A DNA stretch of 64,000 bases, taken from positions 434,001 to 498,000 of the forward strand of contig NC_016487.1 of NCBI RefSeq assembly GCF_000227115.2, written 5' to 3'. The stretch comes from Naumovozyma dairenensis CBS 421 (lineage: Eukaryota > Ascomycota > Saccharomycetes > Saccharomycetales > Saccharomycetaceae). Shown here piece by piece: positions 20,495 to 30,491 of this stretch. The notes under the pieces were generated by a model that was given only the letters and a program-made list of their open reading frames with translations, was not told the DNA's origin and searched no databases. The position numbers and the translations under genes are program-made. Position 1 is the stretch's first letter. Every line of letters begins with the position of its first letter.

Positions 20495-22872
20495 ATGTCT
20501 CAACCGAGCAACACATCATTCAAATTCCTTTCTCTTGGTGGTAGTAACGAAGTAGGAAGATCATGTCATATCTTACAGTACAAAGGTAAAACCAGTTAAT
20601 GTTGGATGCAGGTATTCATCCTGCATATCAAGGTATGGCATCATTGCCATTTTATGATGATTTTGATTTATCGACTGTAGACGTATTATTAATTTCCCAT
20701 TTCCATTTGGATCATGCTGCGTCATTACCATATGTTATGCAAAAGACAAATTTTAATGGTAGAGTATTCATGACACACCCTACCAAGGCAATTTATAGAT
20801 GGCTACTGAGAGACTTTGTACGAGTGACCAGTATTGGTGTCAATTCTCCATTAGATAGAGAAGAAAATTTATATACCAACGAAGACTTAGTGGAATCCTT
20901 TGATAAGATTGAAACTGTCGATTATCACTCGACAATTGATGTCAATGGTATTAAGTTCACAGCATTCCATGCGGGGCATGTACTGGGGGCAGCTATGTTT
21001 CAAATTGAGATTGCTGGTATGAGAGTCTTGTTTACAGGTGATTATTCTCGTGAGAAAGATAGACATTTAAATTCAGCAGAAGTTCCACCATTGTCATCGA
21101 ATATCCTTATTGTGGAATCTACATTTGGTACAGCTACACATGAACCGCGTTTGAATAGGGAAAAGAAATTGACCCAAATGATTCACCATACAGTATCCCA
21201 TGGTGGAAGAGTGTTGATGCCTGTGTTCGCTCTTGGAAGAGCTCAAGAATTAATGTTGATTCTTGATGAATATTGGGCTCAACATGCAGAAGAACTAGGA
21301 GACGGACAAGTACCAATATACTATGCGTCTAATTTGGCGAGGAAGTGTATGAGTGTATTCCAAACGTATGTTAATATGATGAATGATGATATCCGTAAAA
21401 AGTTCAGAGATTCTCAAACCAATCCATTTATATTTAAAAACATATCCTATTTGAAAAATCTGGAAGAGTTCCAAGATTTAGGACCAAGTGTTATGTTAGC
21501 TTCGCCTGGTATGTTACAAAGTGGTCTTTCCAGGGATTTATTGGAAAGATGGTGCCCTGATGAAAAGAATTTAGTATTAATTACGGGTTATTCCATCGAA
21601 GGTACTATGGCCAAATATTTAATGTTAGAGCCGGATACAATTCCATCTGTTAATAATCCGGAAGTTACTGTGGCAAGACGTTGTAATATAGAGGAGATAT
21701 CTTTTGCAGCACATGTTGATTTCCAGGAAAACCTTGAATTTATTCAAAAAATTAACGCAACAAATATAATTCTGGTACATGGGGAATCGAATCCGATGGG
21801 TCGTCTGAAATCAGCCATCTTATCTAACTTTAATGCTCTAAAAGGTACTGAAAACGAAGTTCATGTTTTCAATCCTAGAAATTGTGTAGATGTTGATTTA
21901 GAATTCAAGGGAGTGAAAATAGCGAAAGCTGTTGGAAATATTGTAGATGAGATTGATAAAGATGATTTGGAGAACTTACTTTCTACAGATACAGCGCAAT
22001 CATCAGATGGAAGCGAAAAACACCAGTCTAAAGAAGATGGTACGGCCAAAGCAGTGGAAGAGGAGGAAACGACAAATCAAGATACTGTACATGACGTAGT
22101 TGTATCTGGAATTTTAGTTTCCGACGAAAAAAATTATGATTTAAATCTCGTATCGTTATCTGATCTGAGAGAACACCATACTGAATTATCAACAACTATA
22201 TTGAGAGAAAGGCAAACAGTATATGTAAATTGTAAGAAAGAGTTGATATATTGGCATATTTGTCAAATGTTCGGTGTCGTTGATGTTCTAGTGGACGAAG
22301 AAGACATTACACATAAATTGAATGTGAAAATAGAAAAAGAAATCGAGGATGGTACGATATCAAAAGAATCTAGTAAACTGATCTTAAAGGTTATGGGTGA
22401 TATTCGATTAACTGTTGTGGACAATATGGCCATTTTGGAATGGACACAAGGTTTGATAAGCGATACTGTTGCGGATTCTATCATTGCCATACTTATGAGT
22501 GTTGACTCTGCACCAGCAAGTGTGAAAATGAGTAGTACATGTAATCATTCCCATGGTCATGACGAGGTTAGTGATAATACCGCTAAAATAGAAGAGGAAT
22601 TAGAACAGCATAGTCAAGTATGGAAAATAAAGCAAATATCGAATTTGTTTAGAGAACAATTTGGCGAAACATTTACAATATTTCTAGATAAATTAACCGA
22701 AGCTAAGTCAAACGACACAGAAGATATTCTCGGAGCTGTCACCATTGGGAAAAATGAGGCACGTATAAACTTTTCCAAGATGAGAGTAGAAGAATGTAAT
22801 TCCAATCCATTGAAAGGTCGTGTAGAAAGTTTACTGAAGATCGGTTCAGATCTAGTGGCATCTTTATGTTAG
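20495..22872 (+). CDS. YSH1: mRNA 3'-end endonuclease Ysh1 (CPSF73), with apparent frameshift
   Basis: This is the metallo-beta-lactamase/beta-CASP endonuclease subunit of the cleavage and polyadenylation factor. It makes the cut before polyadenylation and is essential in S. cerevisiae. The zinc-ligand motif HFHLDH, the later FTGDYSRE and the beta-CASP segments FALGRAQE and AAHVDFQEN are intact. The 5' end is at ATG 20495. It reads [20 protein letters not shown] and continues through ILQYKGK, matching the family, but hits TAA at 20597-20599. The remaining 757 residues continue in another frame from the overlapping ATG at 20599. One extra A in the A4 run at 20588-20591 would join them into 792 residues (779 in S. 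cerevisiae). As printed, the N-terminal beta-strand is cut off. An assembly error is most likely. Confidence 0.93.
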
Positions 22873-23198
22873 AAATAGTTGAGCGAAAGCAGGCTTTTAA
22901 TAAGAATCTCTTTTCCTACCTATATATCCATTTGTTTATATAAAGTCTACCATCTAAAGATAAATCGGTATTATTATCATGAAAGACGAGATATTTATGA
23001 AATTTTGAAATTTTCGAATATGAAAAAAAAAATTTCATTACTACCTCATCCCAAATTCTAAATAGAGCTCATCGCATTTCTCGATTAGATAAAGGTGATT
23101 TTGACAATCTATAACTTAATACGCTCGCTGTTGTTAAACCAGTGATTGAGTTGATTTATGCAAGACCTACTCTAACAAAAGAATTGAAGTTTGTGAAT
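22873..23198. promoter_or_regulatory. Promoter region of DBP9 with PAC and RRPE elements
   Basis: A PAC element is present on the minus strand as GCGATGAGC (23067-23075). An RRPE-like TGAAAAAAAAAATTTCA lies at 23021-23037, 29 bp away. The pair marks ribosome-biogenesis genes in budding yeasts (bound by Dot6/Tod6 and Stb3), which fits DBP9. The sites lie about 125-180 bp before the chosen start. Confidence 0.7.
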
Positions 23199-25025
23199 AT
23201 GAGTAAAAATACGGCGTCAGAAGCATACATTGATGATTCCACTACGTTTGAATCCTTTCAATTAGATTCCAGATTACTGCAAGCTATCAAAAGTTTTGGC
23301 TTCCATCATCCTACGTTGATTCAATCTACAGCTATTCCTTTAGCCTTACAGCAGAAGAGAGATATTATTGCAAAGGCAGCAACTGGTTCAGGTAAGACAT
23401 TGTCGTATCTAGTTCCTGTCATTGAAACTATTCTAGATTATAAGAAAACAAGAGTCGGTAATGATATCATTGAAGAAAATAGTACTTTAGGGATTATATT
23501 AGTACCAACTAGAGAATTGGCACACCAAGTGGCCACAGTCTTGGAACAGATGATTCTATTTTGTTCTAACGACATTAGATATTTGAATATATCATCTGAC
23601 ATATCGAATTCTGTGCTAAGTTCTTTATTGACGAACAGACCAGAAATCATAATTTCTACTCCTGGGAAACTAATGAATGTTTTGGAAACAAAAATTACTT
23701 CGATTACATTAGAAGATTTGAAATTTTTAGTTATTGATGAAGTTGATTTAGTTTTAACATTTGGTTATCAAGAAGATTTGAATAAAATATCAGAATATCT
23801 GCCATTAAAGAAAAACTTGCAGACCTTTTTGATGAGCGCTACTTTAAATGATGATATACAACAACTGAAGCAAAAGTTTTGTCGTTCTCCAGCAATCTTG
23901 AAATTTAATGACGATGAAATCAATAAAGATCAAACGAAGTTAATTCAATATTATGTTAAAGTTAGTGAATTTGATAAGTTCTTGATGTGTTATGTTATCT
24001 TCAAGTTAGGTTTAATAAAGGGGAAGACTTTATTGTTTGTGAATAATATTGATAGGGGTTATAGACTAAAACTGGTCTTAGAGCAATTTGGGATCAAATC
24101 ATGTATATTGAATAGTGAGTTACCAGCAAATTCCAGACAACACATAGTGGATCAATTTAATAAGAACATTTATAATCTTTTAATTGCCACAGACGATACC
24201 GAATATATCAAAGAAGAAGAAGACGAAGATGAAGATGAAGGCGATAGCAAAGGCGATGAAACAAATGCGAAGGATAAGGTTGAAGTCGGTGTTGAAGGTA
24301 AAGATGACAGCACTAAGGAATCAGAAACTCAAAACAAGAATAATAACAAACAAAAAACCAGAAAGGATAAAGAATACGGTGTTTCTCGTGGTGTTGATTT
24401 TAAGAATGTTGCGTGTGTTTTGAATTTCGATCTTCCAACGACTGCTAAATCTTACATTCATAGAATTGGTAGAACTGCTAGAGCTGGGAAGTCAGGTACT
24501 GCGATTTCCTTTGTTGTCCCACTTAAAGAATATGGTAAACATAAACCATCAATGTGCCAAACGACTAAAAGAGATGAGAAGATTCTATCCCGTATCATCA
24601 AACAACAAAGTAAATTAGGACTAGAAATGCAACCTTATTCATTCGATACCAAACAAGTAGAAGGTTTCCGTTATAGATTAGAAGATGGGTTCCGTGCGGT
24701 AACCCAGGTAGCGGTAAGAGAGGCAAGAATTAAAGAATTGAAACAAGAATTACTAACAAGTGAGAAATTGAAAAGACATTTTGAAGAAAATCCAAAGGAG
24801 CTACAGAGTTTAAGGCATGATAAAGAGTTACATTCTGCCAGAGTACAACAGCATCTAAAGAGAGTTCCAGAATATCTTCTCCCAGAAGCTGCTAGAAAAG
24901 GTGGTAAAAAGGTGAATTTTGTTCCTTTCCATAATCCTAAAAAGAGCCGTAGAAATGGTAAAAAAGGTGGGAAAGTGGGTAAACGTAGAACAGGTAAGTC
25001 TGATCCATTGAAAAACTTCAAATAA
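23199..25025 (+). CDS. DBP9: DEAD-box RNA helicase for 60S ribosome assembly
   Basis: This encodes an ATP-dependent RNA helicase of the nucleolus, needed for 27S pre-rRNA processing. The frame is open from 23142, but I place the start at 23199. There the protein begins [20 protein letters not shown], like S. cerevisiae Dbp9, and gives 608 residues (594 in S. cerevisiae). From that start Walker A AATGSGKT is at 60-67, followed by PTRELA, the DEAD-box variant DEVD typical of Dbp9, SAT and HRIGRTAR. A highly acidic, variable insert lies in the second RecA domain between [10 protein letters not shown] and the [13 protein letters not shown] block. The tail is Lys/Arg/Gly-rich. It is convergent with SMD2. 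Confidence 0.95.
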   Translation: MSKNTASEAYIDDSTTFESFQLDSRLLQAIKSFGFHHPTLIQSTAIPLALQQKRDIIAKAATGSGKTLSYLVPVIETILDYKKTRVGNDIIEENSTLGIILVPTRELAHQVATVLEQMILFCSNDIRYLNISSDISNSVLSSLLTNRPEIIISTPGKLMNVLETKITSITLEDLKFLVIDEVDLVLTFGYQEDLNKISEYLPLKKNLQTFLMSATLNDDIQQLKQKFCRSPAILKFNDDEINKDQTKLIQYYVKVSEFDKFLMCYVIFKLGLIKGKTLLFVNNIDRGYRLKLVLEQFGIKSCILNSELPANSRQHIVDQFNKNIYNLLIATDDTEYIKEEEDEDEDEGDSKGDETNAKDKVEVGVEGKDDSTKESETQNKNNNKQKTRKDKEYGVSRGVDFKNVACVLNFDLPTTAKSYIHRIGRTARAGKSGTAISFVVPLKEYGKHKPSMCQTTKRDEKILSRIIKQQSKLGLEMQPYSFDTKQVEGFRYRLEDGFRAVTQVAVREARIKELKQELLTSEKLKRHFEENPKELQSLRHDKELHSARVQQHLKRVPEYLLPEAARKGGKKVNFVPFHNPKKSRRNGKKGGKVGKRRTGKSDPLKNFK

Positions 25026-25406
25026 AAGTCGACCCTTGGTGATCTCTCGCATATAGTCTAAATATATATTTATCCGAAAAATAGAACATATTATATTATT
25101 CAGTATTAATAAATTAATGTACATTACTAAAACTTATAGAGAGAGATTTGCAGAATAAACAATATATAAACTCTCACGAGCTTTTTGCTCGGCGATAAAT
25201 GAGTTCTGACCTCTTTGTTATGCTACATTACTGCATGTGCTGTAATCTCCGCTTAAAAGGACAATGCTACTTCGACAAACAGTCATCGATTATTGTTGTA
25301 CAAATCGTGCAAAGCTATCTTCTCACAAAAACCTTGAACAAGTCTAAGATTAATTAGTTCAAACGAACTCTCTTGTAACAGAAACGCTATTGATAAGTGT
25401 TAATGC
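25026..25406. other. Convergent 3' spacer between DBP9 and SMD2
   Basis: This 381-bp spacer between two 3' ends shows no gene, tRNA or clear snoRNA boxes. It should hold both transcription terminators. Confidence 0.4.
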
Positions 25407-25845
25407 CTATGCTACCGGTGCCTTTAGTATCACGATAATTGAATCCCCTCTAAGGAACAATTTACTAATGAATCTTTCACGGTTTATTATTTGCTTCCCT
25501 TTCTTCTCAGTCCAAAGTTCTTTAACATTCTCTAAAACCATATTACAATGTCTATCGAATGCTTTTACTCTAGCTATAATTTTATGATTATTCCTTAATG
25601 AAATGATTACTGGTACTTTAGATATCACCGAGTCATTTATAAGAGACATAGGGCCATGTTTAAATTCGAATTCTTCAAGTTGGTTTAGTTCTTCTCTCGA
25701 TAATTCTGATTTTGGACGATCTATTAGCTGAGCTCTGTATGAGGAGGGTTGTTTCATTTCATTATGAAATAGTATTGTTAGTAAAAAACGTTTTCTTAAA
25801 TATTAGTAAGGTAAAAAAGTGAAGAAAAACAAATACATACGACAT
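25407..25845 (-). CDS. SMD2: Spliceosomal Sm protein D2, spliced
   Basis: This is a core Sm-ring protein of U1, U2, U4 and U5 snRNPs. It has two exons on the minus strand: exon 1 is 25841-25845 (ATGTC) and exon 2 is 25407-25734. The 106-nt intron (25735-25840) begins GTATGT, has TACTAAC at 25777-25783 and ends at the first AG after it (CATACAG). The product starts [10 protein letters not shown] and has 110 residues, the same length as S. cerevisiae SmD2 (MSSQIIDRPK...). The Sm motifs are intact ([16 protein letters not shown] and [10 protein letters not shown]). The unspliced frame, which would begin [10 protein letters not shown], reads into the intron and is not the real N-terminus. S. cerevisiae SMD2 also has an intron. 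Confidence 0.95.
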
Positions 25846-26312
25846 AATGGTGTGATGAGTAATTTTTCAATGGAGTGCTTCTGGTATGTATGATATTGTT
25901 GTTTTATGCGTTTTTTCACTAACCAAGCTTTTAAAAGTTGAAGTTCTTACTTTTTTCTAATAAATTTTATATATTGAATCTGTAAAATGATACTTTTTCA
26001 GTATAAGGCGGAAAGGAATTTCAGCGACTGAAGGGATGACATTCACTAATGGGAATCAGAACACAGGATCTTGACACAGAAAATACCATTATCGCAATAT
26101 ATATTACTTCGCAGTTTATATTCGAGAACTTATTGAAAATGCTAGGATGTTTAAAATGAGCCCAACTCATCTCATTACTTTTTGATATAAAAGTATGGTT
26201 TATATATAGTTTACAGGAAGCAAAATTCAAAAAGATATTTATGTGAATTGAATAGAATTACAATTTTCTTTTTTCTTTTCTTAGTAGTTTATATGTACAT
26301 GTTGATATCATC
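25846..26312. other. Spacer between SMD2 (5') and MCM5 (3')
   Basis: This 467-bp AT-rich region carries the SMD2 promoter on its left and the MCM5 3' end on its right. The small minus-strand ORF at 26021-26230 has no family features and is not called. Confidence 0.4.
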
Positions 26313-28637
26313 TTACACTCCACTTCTATAAATATTTTGACCTTGATGCCTTAGTTGGACGGTTTCATGTTTCTCTAATGCATATAAAGCTTTATCTAAT
26401 GCTGCCTGAGAGAATTTATTTGAATCAACAAATTCTCTTCTCAAAGTTTGGTAAGAAGTTGACCATCCGATAGGTAATCTTCTTTTCAATTCTTGTTCAA
26501 TATTACGTATCTCTGTCATGATGTTAGGAGCATTTTGGTTCATACCACCAATTGGATCTTGTGATGCTGCATCCATAGTGGAAGCCTGAAATAACCTAAT
26601 TGCTTCATCTACATGTTTTTCATGTGCCACGGGACTTAATTCTAATTTGGCTAATGATTCTGTGATACGAATAATAGCTTCAAGTTGACGGATAGTAATT
26701 GGGATCGATGATCTTTCCGTGGATTCTAATTCGTTTATTAATAGTTGTTTCCTAATAGTAACAAATTGGGAGGATAATCTTTCTGCAGCTTGTGGTGAAA
26801 GTCTTGGAGCACATTTCATTCTGCAATAGGTTATATAACGTTTCATCTTTTCCATAGTTAGTTCCGAACCTGAATTTTCCAAATCTTGATCATTTTGAGT
26901 TGTAGAATGACCTGTATGAATATTAATAACATGATTTGCAATAGATATATCACGTTCTTCATTATGTTCATCTTTCACGATAAAGATCATATCGAAACGG
27001 GATAAGATAGTAGTTTGAAAGTCTATATTTTCACCTGGTGATTTTAAATCATCGTAACGACCATATATTGGATTTGCTGCTGCTAATACACTTGTTCTTG
27101 AATTTAATACTGTAGTGATCCCAGCTTTTGCGATGGAAATAGTTTGTTGTTCCATTGCTTCATGGATGGCGACACGATCTTCATCTCTCATTTTATCGAA
27201 TTCATCGATACAAACGACGCCACCATCTGCAAGGACCATTGCACCACCCTCTAAAAAGAATTCTCTTGTTGCTGGATCTCTTTGAACACTTGCAGTTAGA
27301 CCTGCCGCAGATGACCCCTTACCTGAAGTATATACGGCGATTGGGGATACTTTCTCGACGAATTTTAATAATTGAGATTTAGCAGTACCTGGATCCCCTA
27401 ATAATAAGACGTTAATATCTCCTCTTAATCTCATTCCATCTGGTAATAGTTTTTTTGACCCTCCCATTAATAAGCAAACTATTGCCTTTTTAATATCTTC
27501 ATTACCAAAGATAGATGGGGCAATTGATTTTGTTAAAAGCTCATATAAGTCATCTCTTCTACTTAATTGTAAGAATTCTTCTTCTTCTTCTTCTGAGAAC
27601 ATTGTCATTGAATTCCAAATTGAAGAAGTTTCCACATCAGTTTGAATACCGAGGATTTTAATGTAAGGATTTCTAATTGCGATTCCACCATCATTTGTGT
27701 TACCCCCGGCCATTCTCTTGGAGTTATAAATGGAATAAATCCCCACTATAGTGACACGAGTACCTGGGATGACACGATTAGTTAAATATCTATCACATGA
27801 CATGGTAATATTTCTTGGCATTTCCCCCACGGGTACTAATTCAGGAATTTCTTGTAATTTTAAGAATTGTTGATCAATGAAATTGGAAGATTCATGAACG
27901 ATTAAATATGGATCAGGTCCACAATTTTTCCCACCTGGACCATCTTCACCACCTCCGATATTTGAAGTTTCTGATGATGATATGTTTGATCTACAAGAAT
28001 GAGGTAATGTTATTGAGTTACCTGATATGGAATTGAAATTGTTGATGTCCATTGATGTTGTATGTCTACAAGATTTACACATTAATGATAAATGGGTGGC
28101 ACGAGATGAAAGTACTGATGCGGAGATGATTATACCTGATAAACGAACTATTTTCGAGACATGTTCCGAATCTAAATTTCTTAAAGTAGTCTGGTTTGCA
28201 TTTGAGTTCAAAATTAATTGGAAATTTGGTATCAATGCGGAGGAAGAATCTGAGGGGAGATTATCGTTATCATCATTAGAGTTTTGTTGTTGTTGTTGTT
28301 GCTGTTGCGATGAGGATGACCTTGTCAAACTTGAAATTCTTTTGGCCACTTGAGTGATGGCGTTTTCAAATAATGGAATCACGTCCGATGGTTCATCAGA
28401 TAACCTTTTATATAAATCTTCATTATAGCCGATTAAATGTTCCATGTTTACCGTTAGAGAGTAATTTCTCACTAGGAGAGCATTTCTCAATTGATCTCTG
28501 TAGATGAAATGAGAATTTAACCTAAACTCCAAAATGAAGTTTCTAAATGATTTAATTATTTCGATGTTGTCGTCATCATTGGAGGAGTCACCTTGCAGGA
28601 CTGGAGCACTGTATATTTCTGGTCTATCGAAGGACAT
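26313..28637 (-). CDS. MCM5: MCM replicative helicase subunit Mcm5
   Basis: This is the Mcm5/Cdc46 subunit of the hexameric Mcm2-7 helicase that licenses and unwinds replication origins. It has 774 residues, against 775 in S. cerevisiae, and begins [16 protein letters not shown]. The N-terminal zinc-binding region has CKSC near 187-190 with later Cys partners. A Gln run near 113-120 varies between species. Walker A GDPGTAKS is at 414-421, followed by Walker B with the IDEFDKM signature and the arginine finger SRFD. The winged-helix C-terminus is intact and ends NIYRSGV. An ECB promoter element lies upstream. It is adjacent to SMD2, as in S. cerevisiae YLR274W/YLR275W. Confidence 0.97.
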   Translation of the reverse strand: MSFDRPEIYSAPVLQGDSSNDDDNIEIIKSFRNFILEFRLNSHFIYRDQLRNALLVRNYSLTVNMEHLIGYNEDLYKRLSDEPSDVIPLFENAITQVAKRISSLTRSSSSQQQQQQQQNSNDDNDNLPSDSSSALIPNFQLILNSNANQTTLRNLDSEHVSKIVRLSGIIISASVLSSRATHLSLMCKSCRHTTSMDINNFNSISGNSITLPHSCRSNISSSETSNIGGGEDGPGGKNCGPDPYLIVHESSNFIDQQFLKLQEIPELVPVGEMPRNITMSCDRYLTNRVIPGTRVTIVGIYSIYNSKRMAGGNTNDGGIAIRNPYIKILGIQTDVETSSIWNSMTMFSEEEEEEFLQLSRRDDLYELLTKSIAPSIFGNEDIKKAIVCLLMGGSKKLLPDGMRLRGDINVLLLGDPGTAKSQLLKFVEKVSPIAVYTSGKGSSAAGLTASVQRDPATREFFLEGGAMVLADGGVVCIDEFDKMRDEDRVAIHEAMEQQTISIAKAGITTVLNSRTSVLAAANPIYGRYDDLKSPGENIDFQTTILSRFDMIFIVKDEHNEERDISIANHVINIHTGHSTTQNDQDLENSGSELTMEKMKRYITYCRMKCAPRLSPQAAERLSSQFVTIRKQLLINELESTERSSIPITIRQLEAIIRITESLAKLELSPVAHEKHVDEAIRLFQASTMDAASQDPIGGMNQNAPNIMTEIRNIEQELKRRLPIGWSTSYQTLRREFVDSNKFSQAALDKALYALEKHETVQLRHQGQNIYRSGV

Positions 28638-28901
28638 TATTATGGATGGATGGATAGATGGATGGATGGAAGGATGAATGGATGGAGGCGGAATTTATAT
28701 ACTGGTATGAGTGAGCGACAGGATAGCGATGAATGAGGATGTGTCTGTCTCTTCCTTTGCTCCTTGCTTTAATGAAGTATCTCGATTTGAGGAGTGAATC
28801 AATAAAATAATCAATAAATCAACCAAGACAGACGTATATCTGTAATGTATATGTGTATGTCTATATAAAAATCTTTTACCAGATCCATCCCATATATTAC
28901 A

Positions 28902-28917
28902 TTTCCTAATCGGGTAA
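28902..28917 (-). promoter_or_regulatory. Early cell cycle box upstream of MCM5
   Basis: Read on the MCM5 strand, the 16 bases are TTACCCGATTAGGAAA. They match the ECB consensus TTWCCCNNNNAGGAAA exactly. The ECB binds Mcm1 with Yox1/Yhp1 and drives late-M to G1 expression of CDC46/MCM5, CDC6 and SWI4 in S. cerevisiae. The site is 265 bp before the ATG. Confidence 0.85.
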
Positions 28918-29199
28918 TCTAGTGCGAACATACACGAACTGCCCTTTCTGGTCGAACTTCTCCAGCAATCGATCAAAAAATATATGTACATTTAGGTATA
29001 TGTATATGTCCATACATATATAGGTGTGTATGTCTATTTATATATATATATTATGTTTTCCGTTATGTATATATAATGTATATATTATGTATATCTATGT
29101 ATGTATATACATGTGTATGTGTATACATACATAGGTAGATATAAGTCCTGGACAGCTTGCGACGTATTGTGGACTACGTATTTCATGAAATGGTCGTGA

Positions 29200-29304
29200 T
29201 ACAATACAATACAATACAATACAATGTAATATAATATGCTACAGTATATACAATACAATACAATACAATACAATACAATACAATACAATACAATACAATA
29301 CAAT
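29200..29304. repeat. CAATA pentanucleotide microsatellite
   Basis: Two arrays of CAATA units are separated by a degenerate stretch of about 24 bp. The first has about five copies and the second about eleven perfect copies. They lie 400-500 bp before PAM18. Confidence 0.9.
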
Positions 29305-29705
29305 ATATGTTATAACACGAAGTAGAGAAATTCTGTTCTTTCCAGTCAGACAAGAAACTCAATCCGTCTCTCTAGCCCTCATGTCACCAGAGAGCTTACC
29401 GCCACAGGCCTCTCGCTCTGGCTTTCCCATCGTCGCCTCGCCTCGCCTCGGCGTCGCTTTCGTCCGGTGGAATCCTAGACAAGATTACATAGATTACATA
29501 GAGTACAGAGAGTACATAGAGTACAGAGATAACATAGAGCCGATTATTCATGATATTAAATACAACTCTTAACTTATCTCTAGCACTCACAATAGCTGAT
29601 ATATCACATATCACATTATCATATCCAGTTACATTGCCGCGTACCCACATTCTCGTCGCGTGACCTATATTGTCATCGTTTATCTAACATCTAGCATCCA
29701 GCATC

Positions 29706-30200
29706 ATGAATAATAATAATAACAATACTATCGAGGCCCCACAACTACCTATCCCAGGAGAATCAAATAATAACAATGCTATCCCAATAATACCAGAGGG
29801 ACAGCAAATAATGCAGCAACAGGGGCCCAAAGTGGGCATGGATCTTTATTTCGATCAAACTATGGATTACATGGGGAAACATCCTGTCTTAACAGGCATA
29901 GCTGCATTCTTAACATTATACGCTACAGCAGGTGCATATAAATCTATATCAACAAAATTAAACGGTGGGAAAAGCGCTTCTTCCACTTTCTTGAAGGGCG
30001 GATTTGATCGAAAGATGAACCAAAAGGAAGCTTTACAAATCTTGAATCTAAATGAAAATTCATTGAATAAGAAAAAATTGAAAGAAGTTCATAGAAGAAT
30101 TATGTTGGCTAATCATCCAGATAAAGGTGGATCTCCTTACCTTGCAACAAAGATTAATGAAGCCAAAGATTTCTTAGAAAAGAAAGGTCTCAAGAAATAA
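29706..30200 (+). CDS. PAM18: Mitochondrial import motor J-protein Pam18/Tim14
   Basis: This is the J-domain co-chaperone of the TIM23 import motor; it stimulates the ATPase of mitochondrial Hsp70. It has 164 residues (168 in S. cerevisiae). The N-terminal intermembrane-space part is Asn/Pro-rich and contains IEAPQLPIPG as in S. cerevisiae. The single membrane segment is about 59-78. The C-terminal matrix J domain has the essential HPD at 137-139 and KEALQILNL and TKINEAKDFLEKKG around it. MDJ2, a less conserved paralog, is an unlikely alternative. It opens a block corresponding to YLR008C-YLR004C. Confidence 0.94.
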   Translation: MNNNNNNTIEAPQLPIPGESNNNNAIPIIPEGQQIMQQQGPKVGMDLYFDQTMDYMGKHPVLTGIAAFLTLYATAGAYKSISTKLNGGKSASSTFLKGGFDRKMNQKEALQILNLNENSLNKKKLKEVHRRIMLANHPDKGGSPYLATKINEAKDFLEKKGLKK

Positions 30201-30491
30201 TGATGGACACCCAATCTTCACTAGTTTCGATCCTCCTTCCCTACCGCATCTCCTCTGTACATATTGTATACATATATTTCATATTATAACATAAAAAGTT
30301 AAGAAAATATATATATATAAACGAAAATCTAAACCATATTATCTTTTTTCCTACTTCGGTTCAGACTGCACAACACCGAACATACATCCATATTTAACTA
30401 AAATTAACATTGATACTAGGAAGATTCTTAAACTTCTTACGACTTTCAGCGTTCATAATAGGTGAAGGTATAGTGTTCAATGTACCATTAT

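Larger units (their letters stand above)
28638..29705. other. 1.07-kb synteny-break spacer rich in microsatellites
   Basis: It lies between the divergent genes MCM5 and PAM18, which are not neighbours in S. cerevisiae. It contains an ATGG/ATGGA array at about 28644-28685, many TATA/TATG tracts at 28980-29130, CAATA pentamers in two runs (29200-29225 and 29250-29304), and imperfect GATTACATA/GAGTACAGA units at 29485-29530. GC-rich DNA lies at 29400-29470. PIG1 (YLR273C), the next gene in S. cerevisiae, is absent. The ORFs in it are repeat translations. Confidence 0.6.

Noticed and set aside
20588..20601. Ty-type +1 programmed frameshift in YSH1 (AGT T context)
   Set aside because: A +1 shift leads to the wrong frame; the body is reached only by -1 or +2.
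25735..25757. Unspliced SMD2 N-terminus MKQPSSYR
   Set aside because: It lies in the intron; the splice signals and the conserved [10 protein letters not shown] product show the true start at 25845.
29085..29303. 72-codon minus ORF of Tyr/Cys/Ile/Val/Leu repeats
   Set aside because: It is only the translation of the CAATA microsatellite.
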